Assembly: GCA_963774345.1 (NCBI GenBank)
Contig: CAVZFB010000049.1
Coordinates: 255,934-319,933, forward strand
Direction of reading: 5' to 3'
Source of the DNA: AP-15 sp963774345
GTDB taxonomy: Bacteria; Pseudomonadota; Alphaproteobacteria; ATCC43930; CGMCC-115725
Length of the DNA: 64,000 nt
Within the stretch, counting starts at the first letter, position 1. Each line of letters begins with the position of its first letter. The notes under the pieces were generated by a model, which worked only from the letters and a program-made list of their open reading frames with translations, was not told the DNA's origin and made no database searches. Positions 1 to 9,686 of the stretch are shown in pieces. Both the position numbers and the translations under genes were made by a program.

Positions 1-469
1 AGGCCGCTTTCGCGAAGATCTGTTCTATCGGCTCAATGAGGTCGCTCTGCGGGTTCCACCGCTGCGCGAACGGCCGGCCGATGCCGTAGTCCTGGCAACC
101 TTCTTCCTACACCGCTATGCCGGTGAATACGGGCGCGGCACCCGCGGCATTAGTTCGTCGGCGCTCGCAGCGATTAAGGACCATCACTGGCCCGGCAACG
201 TGCGCGAACTTGAAAACCGCGTAAAGCGCGCGGTTGTGATGACCGAAGGCGCGCTGGTCTCGGCCGCGGACCTCGACCTGTCGACCAGCGAAGACGAGGG
301 AAAATCCCTCGACATCCGCTCGGCGCGGAGCCGCGCCGAGCGCGAGGTCATTCAATTGGCCCTGGCCCAGGCAGGCTCCAATTTGTCGAAAGCGGCCAAA
401 TTGCTCGGCATAAGCCGACCCACGCTCTACGATTTGATGCAGCAGCACCAGCTCGGCCTCGACGCCTGA
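1..469 (+). CDS. PrsR-like sigma-54-dependent response regulator, C-terminal part
   Basis: The open frame enters from the left edge (first full codon at base 2) and gives 155 residues. They comprise the end of a sigma-54 AAA+ domain (FREDLFYRLN, VPPLRERP and WPGNVRELEN are hallmark motifs) and a C-terminal Fis-type helix-turn-helix (KAAKLLGISRPTLYDLM). Such activators bind enhancer sites and remodel sigma-54 RNA polymerase. The next gene is a PrsT-like TPR protein, the usual neighbour of the PEP-CTERM-system regulator PrsR, so I infer this is PrsR, controlling exopolysaccharide/exosortase genes. The receiver domain and the Walker motifs lie outside the window, so the subfamily rests on context. 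Confidence 0.88.
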   Translation, partial: GRFREDLFYRLNEVALRVPPLRERPADAVVLATFFLHRYAGEYGRGTRGISSSALAAIKDHHWPGNVRELENRVKRAVVMTEGALVSAADLDLSTSEDEGKSLDIRSARSRAEREVIQLALAQAGSNLSKAAKLLGISRPTLYDLMQQHQLGLDA

Positions 470-497
470 TGGCCGCAGGCGGGTGAAAGGAAATCCG

Positions 498-3400
498 ATG
501 CCCCAGGCTCGACGCCGTCTCTCATGGCACTACGTCGCAGTTGCCGCCGCCGTGCTCGCCTTTGCAAATCCCGCTTCCGGTGCGGCCGAATTCGCCGGCC
601 TCGGTTAAGAATACCGACCATCTTGTCGCCAGCGGGAACCTCAAGGCGGCCGAGATCGAGCTGCGCAACGCGATCCAGGAATCGCCGCAAGATCCGTTGC
701 TGCGCAGCCAACTGGCGCGCGTCTACTTGCAGCTCGGTGATCCCATTTCCGCGGAACGCGAGGCGCGCGCTGCACGCGACCGCAACGGAAAGGAGGCCGA
801 TTATCTTCCGGTGTTGCTCGAATCGATGCTGCGGCAGGGCAAATTCGCCGACCTGGCCGATCTGGTCAAACCGGGCGATCGCGCTCCCCCGCTCGAAAGC
901 AAAGTGCGATTGGCGCTCGGCATTGCGGCGGGAATCCTCCACGATCGCGCCAAAGCCGAGTCGATGCTGACCGATGCAGTCCGCCTCGACCCCAGCGCGC
1001 CGGCGCCAAAGATCGCCTTGGCGCGAACGCTGGCGGCGACCAACCCGGCCGAAGCGAACAAGCTGCTCGACCAGGCGCTCGCCATCGATCCCCGCGCGAT
1101 CGAGGCGCTCCAAGTCAAGGGGGAATTGGCGCGAGCTCATGGCGACACCAAGACGGCGATGAGCCAATTCGACGCGGCCCTCAAGATCGACCCCAAGAAT
1201 GTCGGGGTGCTTCTGAGCCGCGCCAGCCTCAACATCGCCGAAGGTAATTACAAAGCCGCGGACGACGATCTCAATCCGGTCCTCAAAGCCAATCCCGACA
1301 ACTTCATGGCGAATTACCTGCACGCATTCGAGCTCACGAGACAGCAGAAATACGTGGCGGCCGACCATCTGTTCGACCGTCTTTCGCAGTTTTTTCCAAA
1401 GTTCCCCGCCGGTTACTATCTGCAGGGATTAACAAAGCTTGCTCTCGGACAATTTGCCCAGGCGGAAGACGTCCTCGAGTTATACCTCGCTCAAGTTCCC
1501 GGGGATGCCAGGGCAGCTCGACTCGCCGCCATTGCCGCTCTGCGGCAGGGCGCTCCGACACGGGCAATCGGATACCTCAAGTCGTTTGTCGAAAAATCGC
1601 CCCAGGACCCCCAGCTGCTGACGTTGCTGGGCAATGCCTATATGGCGAACGGCAAGCCCGAACTGGCCCTACAGCAGTTTGAAAAGGCGGCGGCACTCGA
1701 TCCGGGAAACTCGGCGATCAAGACCCGGGTCGCGATCTCGGAGATCGGCGCCGGTCAGGGCAAAGAGGGGTTGGCCGATCTCGAGCGGGTGTTCGACACC
1801 CAGTCCGGCGCGGTGATCGCGGGCCCTACCCTGGTGCTGACGCAGCTGCGCGCCGGGCAGGTCGACAAGGCCGCCCAAACCGCCGCCGCATTGCTTAAGC
1901 GCGATCCCAAGAGCGCGCTCTACCAGACCCTGGCGGGTACAGTCAAAGCCGAGCAGCACGATTATCCGGCGGCCGAGGCCGCGTTCCAAGGCGCGCTGAC
2001 CAGTCAGCCCGACTTCTCGCCCGCCAGACGCGACTTGGCGCAACTCTATCTTGCGACCGGAAAAGCCGACCAGGCCAAGAAGGTCTACACCGACGCTCTC
2101 GCCAAAAACCCGGATGACGAGGGCGCCCTGCTCGGCTTGGCGAACATCGCCATCGCCGACAAAAAATGGCCGGAGGCAACCAATTTGATCAACCGCGCCC
2201 GCACCGCCGCCCCGAACGACCCGACACCCGGGCTCACGCTGGTGCGCGCTTACGAGCTGCGGCAGGATTGGGCAAACGCTAAGTCGATGGCGAGCGCACT
2301 GAGCGCCCAATTCCCCTCCAATGCCGACGTGCTGGACGCGCAGGCAGGGGCCCAGTTCGCGGCCGGCGACACGGATGGCGCGATCTCCAGCTATAAACGC
2401 GCGCACGAGCTGGCGCCGAATTCGCTGCCGATATTGTCGCGTTACCTGACCTTGCTCAATTCAGCAAAGTATTACGCTGAGGCGCGTGGCGTGCTGCAGG
2501 ATGCAATCGCCAAGGATCCCAAGAATGAGTCGCTGAAAGTCGAGCTGGTCCGGGTGACCGCCGCGCTCGACGGCGTGGACGCTGCAATCTCGCAAGCAAA
2601 CAGCTTTGCCAAGGACGATCCGAACAGTGACGCTCTCGCTTTGATGTCGGCTCAGCTCTATCAAAATTCGGGGCGGTACGGCGACGGGGTAGCCCTGCTT
2701 GCCAAAGCAGTTACCGCCCATCCGGCTGATGATGCGCTGACGATCGCCCTCGCCCGCCTCTATATGCGCACTGGAAATTTCGCTAAAGCTGAGGCGGTGC
2801 TGAACGCCAGATTGACGGCGGATCCAAAAGACGACGCCGTCCGCTCGGTCCTTGGCCCGCTATATCTGGGTACCGGCCGCGCCGCCGATGCGAAAAAGGT
2901 GTACAGCGATCTGCTAGCTCAAAAGCCGAACGACGTGACGGGGCTCCTCGGCATGGCCGATGTCGCAATCGTACAAAAGCGGTGGCCCGAAGCGCTGGAC
3001 GATATCGCCCGCGCGCGCAGCGCCGCGCCTAACGATCCGAGGCCCGGGATCAGGCTTATCAACCTCTACGCTATGCGCCAGGACTGGAAAAACGCGTCGG
3101 CGGCAGCGGCCGAGTTGTCAGCTAAGTTTCCGTCGAACGTCGATGTCCTCGAGGCACAAGCACAGGTCCAGCTTGCAGCAAGGGATACGCAGGGTGCGAT
3201 CGCGACCTACAAGCACGCTTACGAACTAGCGCCGAATTCTCCGCAGATCTTGGCGCGCTATCTCGACGTCTTGCACACAGCGAAAGATTTTCCCGAGATG
3301 CGCTCGGTGTTGCAGGCGGCTCTCAACCATGCGCCGCAAAACGTCGTCCTCAAGGGTGAACTGATCCGGGTCGAAGGCGATATCGGCGGCATCGAAGCAG

Positions 3401-4107
3401 CTTTGGCAAAAGCTCGCGAGTTTGCCAAGGCCGATCCAGGCAACACCTCTTATGATCTGGTGTCAGCGGAGCTGCTCGATAAGGCCGGAAGCCGCAAGGA
3501 AGCAGCCACGTTGCTCGAAAGAGCCCTCGTGGCGAAGCCGGCTGACGACGGCCTCACGGCGGGCCTTGCCGAGGTTTACAGCCACGACGGCGCTGCGGAC
3601 AAGGCCGAGGCATTGCTGAACGATCGCCTCAGGGCCGCGCCGAAAGACTATGCGCTCCGCGCTGCCTTGGCGTCGATTTATCTCGATGCGAAAAACTACA
3701 ACGCCGCGATTGCCGAATATACCAAACTCCTTGATGCCCGACCGGACGATCCGGCGTGGCTCAACAATCTGGCCTGGCTCTATCAGCAGAAAGGCGATCT
3801 GACAAAGGCGCGGTCGCTGGCGGAACGGGCGGTAGCCGCCGCACCCAGCACGGCCCAGATCGACGACACCTTGGGATGGATTTTGCTGGCCCAAGGCGAC
3901 GGTGATAAGGCGGTGACCTATCTTACCGCTGCCAGCGTGTCAGCCCCCGCCGACCCGGCGATCCAATATCATCTCGCTGTCGCCCTTAGCCGGACCGGCC
4001 GCGGCGCCGACGCGCAGGCCATGCTCGAAAAGCTGCTCGGCTCTGGAGCCGCTTTTGCCGACAAGGTCCAGGCCGAAAAGCTGCTCGCCGAGCTCAAGCA
4101 CAGCTGA
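498..4107 (+). CDS. PrsT-like PEP-CTERM-system TPR-repeat protein (frameshifted after the signal peptide)
   Basis: This is a very long protein of TPR-like helical repeats, many carrying the A-x-x-LDP or YL-x-x-GK signature. It resembles the TPR protein found beside PrsR in PEP-CTERM/exosortase loci, probably an envelope scaffold. The best start is ATG 498, behind AAAGGA, giving a signal peptide (MPQARRRLS, then an Ala/Val-rich core ending PASGAA). That frame stops at 604-606, whereas the TPR region is open one frame over from about 541 to 4107. Removing one T near 604 (GGTTAAG to GGTAAG) joins them into about 1202 residues. Without this, the only start in the long frame is TTG 541, which has no export signal. 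Residues of about 505-776 and 777-1048, counted from 541, are a tandem duplication. The family is usually described as a lipoprotein, but no lipobox is visible. Confidence 0.85.
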
Positions 4108-4111
4108 TCGC

Positions 4112-4129
4112 GCCGCCGCAGCCGGCGGC
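4112..4129. terminator. Possible bidirectional hairpin between convergent genes
   Basis: GCCGCC and GGCGGC arms enclose a 6-base loop just after the TPR gene stop and before the end of the convergent membrane-protein gene. There is no T-run, so a terminator role is only suggested by position. Confidence 0.3.
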
Positions 4130-4153
4130 CCTCGACAATACAGCCGGGCGCTG

Positions 4154-5278
4154 TTACGGGACGGTTCCGATCTCCTGCAGCAGCTGTTTCAGCTGGTCGG
4201 CGAGATCAGGCTGAGCCTCTCTGCGCCGAGTGGCGAGATCGCTGCCGGGCGCCATATCTCTGCTGGTGGCGGGTCCTGTCGGGACGCGCTCCAGCGTCGC
4301 GGTCAGGGCCACCATCGCCTGCCGAAGTTGCGATAACTCGGCTGTGTCGGCCATTGCCGGCATAGCCGCCGGCTGCCGCTGTTCGGCCAAGCGAAACGTG
4401 CTTTCGAGGGTTTCGATCGAAGACTGGGTGGTGGATGCGAGCCCGTCGGTCGTCGCCGATAGGCGCTCGATGGCATTGGACAACGCGCGATGTCCCTCTT
4501 CGAGGGCGCTGACCAGCCGATCGGGAATCTGCGAGATCGAGGCAGGGTCACCAAGATCGCGATCCCGGCGCGGCGTCGGGGCAGCTTCGAGCAGTTCCAC
4601 CGCGCGGCGGAGGAGCGAGACGTCCATCGACTCGGTCGGGAACCCGGAGATCGCCTCGATCAAAGGGTCGATCGTAACGTCGACGGCGAGTCGGGCGAGG
4701 GCGGCGAGCAGAATCAGCCCGACCAGGATCAATCCTGCTGGAACGGTTGGGATAAGTCCGGTGACAATCGGCAACAGCCCGTGTTGCTGCGCCGAGCCCA
4801 ATGACACCGCACAAGCGAGTGCGATCAATGCGCTAAAGAAATGGGTGCGCGCCGCCCAGATATAGTAAAGCCGCGCCACTTCTTTTCGTGCTTCCCCTGG
4901 ATGAAACCGGCCTTGCAGCACGACCACGCCATCCGGTCTGGCCGAGGGCGGCTGGGGGTTAGCCGATGGCGGGGCCAGCCGCCGCAGCCCACTGTCGGCG
5001 AAGGCCGCCCAATCGGGGCGAGCCGCGCCTTGATGCGCCGGGCTGGGAGCCAGTTGGCGTCGCAGCCAGAGGCTGAGGACAACCAGATTGCCGGCCGCAA
5101 GCACGATCGCGCAGAGCGCATAGACAGCGAGCGCCGTTACCACCAGCGTCGGCATCAGCGGAATCAAGGCCGTTGCGATGGCGGCGGGGGGTGTCAGCGA
5201 CAGCGCAGGCCAAGCCATCGCGGCCGCGGCGGCGATCGCGGCAGTCGCGCTCGACAAGACGATTGTCCATGGTCGCAT
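4154..5278 (-). CDS. Unknown inner-membrane protein with C-terminal coiled coil
   Basis: This 374-residue protein is not recognised. It has about four hydrophobic segments: roughly residues 5-28 and 33-70, then two more around 145-205. A polar cytoplasmic tail of about 150 residues follows, rich in Ala, Leu, Glu and Ser with heptad-like spacing (ALEEGHRALSNAIERL and similar), likely a coiled coil. The layout superficially recalls MotA/TolQ/ExbB channel proteins, but no diagnostic motif of those families is seen. It is convergent with the PrsT-like gene and has a separate upstream region, so a link to the PEP-CTERM system is only positional. Confidence 0.7.
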   Translation of the reverse strand: MRPWTIVLSSATAAIAAAAAMAWPALSLTPPAAIATALIPLMPTLVVTALAVYALCAIVLAAGNLVVLSLWLRRQLAPSPAHQGAARPDWAAFADSGLRRLAPPSANPQPPSARPDGVVVLQGRFHPGEARKEVARLYYIWAARTHFFSALIALACAVSLGSAQQHGLLPIVTGLIPTVPAGLILVGLILLAALARLAVDVTIDPLIEAISGFPTESMDVSLLRRAVELLEAAPTPRRDRDLGDPASISQIPDRLVSALEEGHRALSNAIERLSATTDGLASTTQSSIETLESTFRLAEQRQPAAMPAMADTAELSQLRQAMVALTATLERVPTGPATSRDMAPGSDLATRRREAQPDLADQLKQLLQEIGTVP

Positions 5279-5614
5279 CGTCGATCCTTAAACCGGACCG
5301 GCAAGCCTGTGCGCTGTCGCGCGGCTCGCGGTGTAATCGTTGATCAAGGTGCTCGCAGCCTACGACATCGGGAGAACCGTAATTCGCAGCGACTGTGGGT
5401 CGCCTTACCCTGATAGGGCAATGGCCCGAAATCCACGCTGATGCTACGTAAAGTTATTGCCTGCTTTTAAGTCGATGGCAACAGAAGCCGGTTAAAATTT
5501 CGTTAATTCGCCGCTGCGATCGCCTCGGTCCGATGCGCAGCGGGCCGGATCGCTCCGGGCGGATAGCGGTTACCGCGCGTCGTCGCTGCCGGAGCGCCCG
5601 CGCCACGATTTCGG
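5279..5614. other. Intergenic, no gene seen
   Basis: This 336-base stretch separates the membrane-protein gene (transcribed away to the left) from the 3' end of the dioxygenase cluster. No credible frame, hairpin terminator or known operator was found; the former gene's promoter must lie in the left part. Confidence 0.5.
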
Positions 5615-6166
5615 TCAGAAGAAGATGCTGACGTTTTTGGCGAGCAGCACGTTCTGGTCGAGAGTGATCTTGCGGCCCGCGATCTTCCAGGCGCCGGCGA
5701 CCCGCCGCAGAACATCCAGTCTGGCGCCGACATAGAAATCTTGTTCGGTCTCGGCTCGGCTCCGATAGACCATGAAATTCGAATAGACTTTGACCTCCGC
5801 TGCCGCATCGCCAGGTTCCACCTCGATATTGGTGATCAGATGGCGCGTGCGCGACGGCGGGTCCTCGGCCCAAGCCATGCCCGTGTCCAGCCGCGCGACG
5901 CGGCTGGTGAGGCTCGCCTTGTCCTCGTCAAGGATCGCCAGTTCATCCGCCTTGGTCAGATCGTCCTCGACGTAACGGTCGGGATCAAGGATCGCAATCG
6001 CCTTGCTGGTCCTCGGATAGCGGTTGCTTCGCGAGCCCATCCAATAATGGACGTCGTCCGTCAACAGCTCCAGCCACTCGTGGAAGCGCCGCTCGTCCAA
6101 CAGCCGCGCCTCACGATAGAGGAACTGCTTAACCTCAGGGGTGACGTCTTCATTCATGCCCGGCAT
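5615..6166 (-). CDS. Aromatic-ring-hydroxylating dioxygenase beta subunit
   Basis: At 183 residues this matches the usual size of the small (beta) subunit of Rieske non-haem iron dioxygenases. It shows the family features: FLYREARLLDERRFHEWLELL near the N-terminus, the DDVHYW core, SRTRHLITN, and the closing W-x-IAGRKITLDQN. The subunit has an NTF2-like fold and is structural, supporting an alpha3-beta3 hexamer. The start overlaps the preceding alpha-subunit gene by 17 bases (8 if ATG 6157 is used), implying translational coupling. It is the last gene of the cluster and the only beta subunit for two alpha genes. Confidence 0.93.
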   Translation of the reverse strand: MPGMNEDVTPEVKQFLYREARLLDERRFHEWLELLTDDVHYWMGSRSNRYPRTSKAIAILDPDRYVEDDLTKADELAILDEDKASLTSRVARLDTGMAWAEDPPSRTRHLITNIEVEPGDAAAEVKVYSNFMVYRSRAETEQDFYVGARLDVLRRVAGAWKIAGRKITLDQNVLLAKNVSIFF

Positions 6167-7460
6167 GCCCGGCCCCCGCCCATCCGTTGGTGCGCGGCAC
6201 GTCGGCCCAGCTTTCCGCCCTCATCAGCTGGGCCCAGCGCCCGTAGAACTGGCGATGGTTGCTCTCGCTAAAGCCGGAATCGCTCGCCCAGGCGCCGAGC
6301 GCCGGATCGAAGCGATCGTGCCCGAGACCCATTTGATTGTTCACCGGCATACGTCGAGAGGCGACACCACGACAGGTCTGGGTGCATTCCTGCCAGTTGT
6401 CCATGTCGTCCTGCTCAAACGTGCCTGACGGGCTGAAGCCGCGAACGCCGGCGAGCCGGAAGGCTTCCTTGACCTCGCGCGGTGCCGCTTTGTCGACAAA
6501 CACATATGACCACACCTCGGTCTTGCCCGGCCCCCGCGGCTGCCACACGCGGAATGTGCGTGAGGTGCCGCGCAGCAGCGAGAAATTCGGGAACACGGTG
6601 CCGACGATCGGGTTGGTCAGCGTCGCACGCGGGCCGAGCCGCCGGTTGACTTCGGGCCGGATCTCGCGCTCGTAGGCCTGGATCGCCGCCATCGGCGCGT
6701 CGCCGAAATTGTCTGGATTGATGCAGATCAGGACGTGGCCATTGCCGGGCGACACCATCCGATTGCCGTGGGACGGGCTGGCGGTCGATCCGACGCTGAA
6801 GCCGATCTTCATCGCGGACAGATGGCTCCATGACACGTGATAGGCGTCACCGCCGAAATTCTCAGCCGGGAACTTCCAGTTGCACGGCATGACCCATTTA
6901 TGGGTCGCGACGATTTCGATCCCGCCGTCCCGCCGGTCGACGAACGTGTCGAGATACCACGCCATCTCGCCGAGATAGTCGCGCAATGGCGGCGCCTGAT
7001 CGTCGAAGGTGGCGAAGTACAGCCCCTTGTAATTGTCGAGCTGAGCCACCGATACGAGTCCCCAGCGTTCCCGATCCAGTTCGTTGTGGTAGGCTTCCTT
7101 TAGATATGGCACCCCGACCAGCCGCCCGTCATTGCGATAGGTCCAGCCGTGATACGCGCAGGTGAAGGCGGCGGCATTGCCAGCATCGGCGCGGCACAGT
7201 CGGTTGCCGCGGTGACGGCAGACATTCAGAAAGGCGTGCACCTCACCTTGCGTATCGCGCACCACCAGCACGGGATCTTCACCCATATAGGTGGTGAGAA
7301 AATCGCCGGGCGCGGGGATCTGGCTCTCATGGCACAGAAAAAGCCAGCAGCGGGCAAAGATTTGCTGCAATTCCTGCTCGTAGATCGCCGGCTCGATAAA
7401 GATACGGCGGCTCAGCAGGCCGCCTTCGCCGTCGACGAGACCGGCGTAGTCATTTGCCAT
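6150..7460 (-). CDS. Aromatic-ring-hydroxylating dioxygenase alpha subunit (copy 1)
   Basis: This is a Rieske oxygenase large subunit of 436 residues. The Rieske [2Fe-2S] ligands are visible as C-x-H (CRHRGN) and C-x2-H (CAYHGW). The catalytic domain has the D-x2-H-x4-H mononuclear iron site (GGDAYHVSWSHLS) and the FEQDDMDNW carboxylate region. ATG 7460 is chosen because its MANDYAGLVDG start lines up with the paralogue's MVRDLNGLVDS, and GGGGG lies upstream; ATG 7472 is also possible. It overlaps the upstream paralogue by 11 bases and the beta gene by 17. It would insert O2 into an aromatic substrate to give a cis-dihydrodiol. No ferredoxin or reductase gene is present in the cluster. Confidence 0.93.
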   Translation of the reverse strand: MANDYAGLVDGEGGLLSRRIFIEPAIYEQELQQIFARCWLFLCHESQIPAPGDFLTTYMGEDPVLVVRDTQGEVHAFLNVCRHRGNRLCRADAGNAAAFTCAYHGWTYRNDGRLVGVPYLKEAYHNELDRERWGLVSVAQLDNYKGLYFATFDDQAPPLRDYLGEMAWYLDTFVDRRDGGIEIVATHKWVMPCNWKFPAENFGGDAYHVSWSHLSAMKIGFSVGSTASPSHGNRMVSPGNGHVLICINPDNFGDAPMAAIQAYEREIRPEVNRRLGPRATLTNPIVGTVFPNFSLLRGTSRTFRVWQPRGPGKTEVWSYVFVDKAAPREVKEAFRLAGVRGFSPSGTFEQDDMDNWQECTQTCRGVASRRMPVNNQMGLGHDRFDPALGAWASDSGFSESNHRQFYGRWAQLMRAESWADVPRTNGWAGAGHAGHE

Positions 7461-8751
7461 CGGCACCCCCATTATACCCGCCGCCGAGCCGGTTCCAGTC
7501 GCCGCCACCCATCAGCTCACCCCAGCGGCGGTAAAATCCGCGATGATTGCTCTCGCTGTAGCGGTAGTCGCTGGCGACGGCTCCGAAATCCGGCTCAAAG
7601 CGCTCACGACCCAGTCCCATCGTGTAGTTCAGCGCATGGCGCCGCGCGACGACGCCGCGGCCGGTCTGGGTGCAGCCCTGCCAATTGTCCATGTCGTCTT
7701 GCTCGAACGTACCGCCAGGTCCGAACACCCGCGCGCCGGCGAGGCGGATCGCCTCCTTGACTTCGGTCGGTGCTGCCTTGTCGGTATAGACAAATGCCCA
7801 GCATTCGGTCTTGTCGGGACCACGCGGGTGCCAGATGCGCAGCGTGCGCGAGGTCGGGCGCAGGATCGACAAGTTCGGAAACACCGTGGCAGCGACCGGA
7901 TTGCCGCGGCCGATGCGAGGCCCCAGTCGCTGCTCCAGCTCCGGGCGGATCTGCTCCTCGTAGGCGAGCACGGCCGGATGCGGCATGTCCGCCGGCATGT
8001 CCGGGCCGGTCATCATCGCACTGTGGCCGTTACCCGGCGACAATGCCCGTCCGGCATTGTCCGGCCGGGTGCGGAAATCCCCGCCCGAGCCGGTCTGCAC
8101 TGCTGACAGGTGACTCCAGTGCACGTGATAGCCGTCGCCGGCAAAGTTTTCGGCCGGGAACTTCCAGTTGCACGGCATGATCCATTTGTGCATGCCGCCG
8201 ATAATCTCGATGCCGCCCTCGCGGCGATCGAAAAACATGTCGAGATACCACTTCATCTCGCCCAGATAGTCGTGCAGCGGCGGCGCGGCGGCGTCGAAAG
8301 TGGCGAACCACAGCCCTTTGTAATTGTCGAGCTGCGCCACCGGCACGAGGCCCCAGCGGTCGCGGTCAAGCTCGTCGTGGTAGGCTTCCTTTAGATATGG
8401 CACCCCGGCCAGCCGCCCGTCATTGCGATAGGTCCAGCCGTGATAGGCGCAGGTAAACGTCGCGGCATTGCCGGTGTCGGCGCGGCACAGCCGGTTGCCG
8501 CGGTGGCGGCAGACGTTCAAAAAGGCGCGCACCTGACCGCCGCTGTTACGCACGACCAGCACCGGGTCCTCGCCCATATAGGTGGTGAAGAAATCACCCG
8601 GCTGCGGGATCTGGCTGTCGTGGCACAGATACAGCCAGCAGCGCGCAAAAATCTGCGTCAGCTCCTGCTCGTAAATTTCCGGCTCGATAAAAATGCGGCG
8701 GCTGACGAGGCCGTTGTCGCTGTCCACCAACCCGTTCAGATCCCTCACCAT
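7450..8751 (-). CDS. Aromatic-ring-hydroxylating dioxygenase alpha subunit (copy 2)
   Basis: This 433-residue paralogue of the following gene is clearly a tandem duplication, with long near-identical stretches in the Rieske domain. Rieske ligands are C81/H83 and C101/H104; the mononuclear iron site is D206, H209 and H214; the FEQDDMDNW segment is present. The two copies differ most between the iron site and the middle of the catalytic domain (QTGSGGDFRTR here against KIGFSVGSTAS), the region that shapes the substrate pocket. Different substrates, or a mixed hexamer with the one beta subunit, are plausible. It is the first oxygenase gene after the dehydrogenase, on the same strand. Confidence 0.93.
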   Translation of the reverse strand: MVRDLNGLVDSDNGLVSRRIFIEPEIYEQELTQIFARCWLYLCHDSQIPQPGDFFTTYMGEDPVLVVRNSGGQVRAFLNVCRHRGNRLCRADTGNAATFTCAYHGWTYRNDGRLAGVPYLKEAYHDELDRDRWGLVPVAQLDNYKGLWFATFDAAAPPLHDYLGEMKWYLDMFFDRREGGIEIIGGMHKWIMPCNWKFPAENFAGDGYHVHWSHLSAVQTGSGGDFRTRPDNAGRALSPGNGHSAMMTGPDMPADMPHPAVLAYEEQIRPELEQRLGPRIGRGNPVAATVFPNLSILRPTSRTLRIWHPRGPDKTECWAFVYTDKAAPTEVKEAIRLAGARVFGPGGTFEQDDMDNWQGCTQTGRGVVARRHALNYTMGLGRERFEPDFGAVASDYRYSESNHRGFYRRWGELMGGGDWNRLGGGYNGGADGK

Positions 8752-8856
8752 CCCTGTCTCCTGATCGGCTCTCGCTGAGATCCGCGCTTCGCTGGCGGTT
8801 TCACGTCCCTACACCTCATTTCCGGGCTCGGCCCGGCCATACCACTCTTTCTTGCC

Positions 8857-9654
8857 TCAACCCCGCCGCATCATCCGCAAGGTCGATCCGGCGTCAACCG
8901 AGACGACCGATCCGGTAATGCCGCGGGCATTGGCGCGCGACGCCAGAAACACATAAGCGCCGGCGAGGTCGGCCGGGTCGAGCGCCAGTTGCAACGGGTT
9001 GCCCGCAGCGATCCGCTCGGCCGCACCCGGAAGATCGAATTGCGAGCGATCTTCGAGCTGCAAGGCCGCGACACTGCGCAGATCGGTCATCGTCCCGCCG
9101 GGAGCGACGCCGTTCACCCGTATATTCGGCCCCAATTCCACCGCCAATTGCCGGATAATGCCGACCACCGCATGCTTTGAGGCGGTGTAGATCACGCCGC
9201 CGCCAGCGGAGGTAAATCCCGCCCCCGACGCGGTAAAAATCATGCAGCCCTTGCTTTTGCCGAGTTCGTGGAGCGTCGCCTTGGCCCCCAGGATGCAGCC
9301 CTTGACGTTGACCGCAAACAACTCGTCGCAGGCGGCAGCGATGCTGGCTTCCGCCAAGTCGGCAAGCCGCAGGAAACCGTCGAGCAACCCGGCATTGCCG
9401 ACAAAGATGTCGAGCCGGCCAAAAGCTGCAACGGTTTCCGCGACCGCACGCTTGTTGTCGTCGAGCCGGCTCACATCGCCGCTGATTGCGGTCACCTGAT
9501 CGCCGAACCGCGCCCGCAGCTCGTCGCCGCGGCCGGGGACGCGGTCCATGACCGCGACCCGCGCGCCCTCCTCGACATAACGTTCGACAACAGCCCTTCC
9601 GATGCCCGAGCCGCCGCCCGTGACCAGTGCTACCTGCCCGTCGAGCCAGCCCAT
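8857..9654 (-). CDS. SDR oxidoreductase, cis-dihydrodiol dehydrogenase type
   Basis: This is a classical 265-residue short-chain dehydrogenase: TGGGSGIG cofactor motif at 12-19, NAG at 87-89, and catalytic Ser143, Tyr156 and Lys160 (YTASK). The segment ELGPNIRVNGVAPGGTMTDL is typical of BphB/HcaB-like enzymes that oxidise the cis-dihydrodiol made by a ring-hydroxylating dioxygenase to a catechol, reducing NAD+. Its place directly upstream of two dioxygenase alpha genes strongly supports that role. The aromatic substrate cannot be told from sequence alone. Confidence 0.9.
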   Translation of the reverse strand: MGWLDGQVALVTGGGSGIGRAVVERYVEEGARVAVMDRVPGRGDELRARFGDQVTAISGDVSRLDDNKRAVAETVAAFGRLDIFVGNAGLLDGFLRLADLAEASIAAACDELFAVNVKGCILGAKATLHELGKSKGCMIFTASGAGFTSAGGGVIYTASKHAVVGIIRQLAVELGPNIRVNGVAPGGTMTDLRSVAALQLEDRSQFDLPGAAERIAAGNPLQLALDPADLAGAYVFLASRANARGITGSVVSVDAGSTLRMMRRG

Positions 9655-9686
9655 GACCCCCTCTCCCTGACGATGCCCGGCGAGCC

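Noticed and set aside
427..1368. 313-codon minus-strand frame opposite the PrsT-like gene
   Set aside because: Arg-rich shadow of a strongly supported TPR gene.
5454..5873. Minus-strand frame overlapping the dioxygenase beta subunit
   Set aside because: It is a shifted frame of the beta-subunit gene extended into the gap; no start signal.
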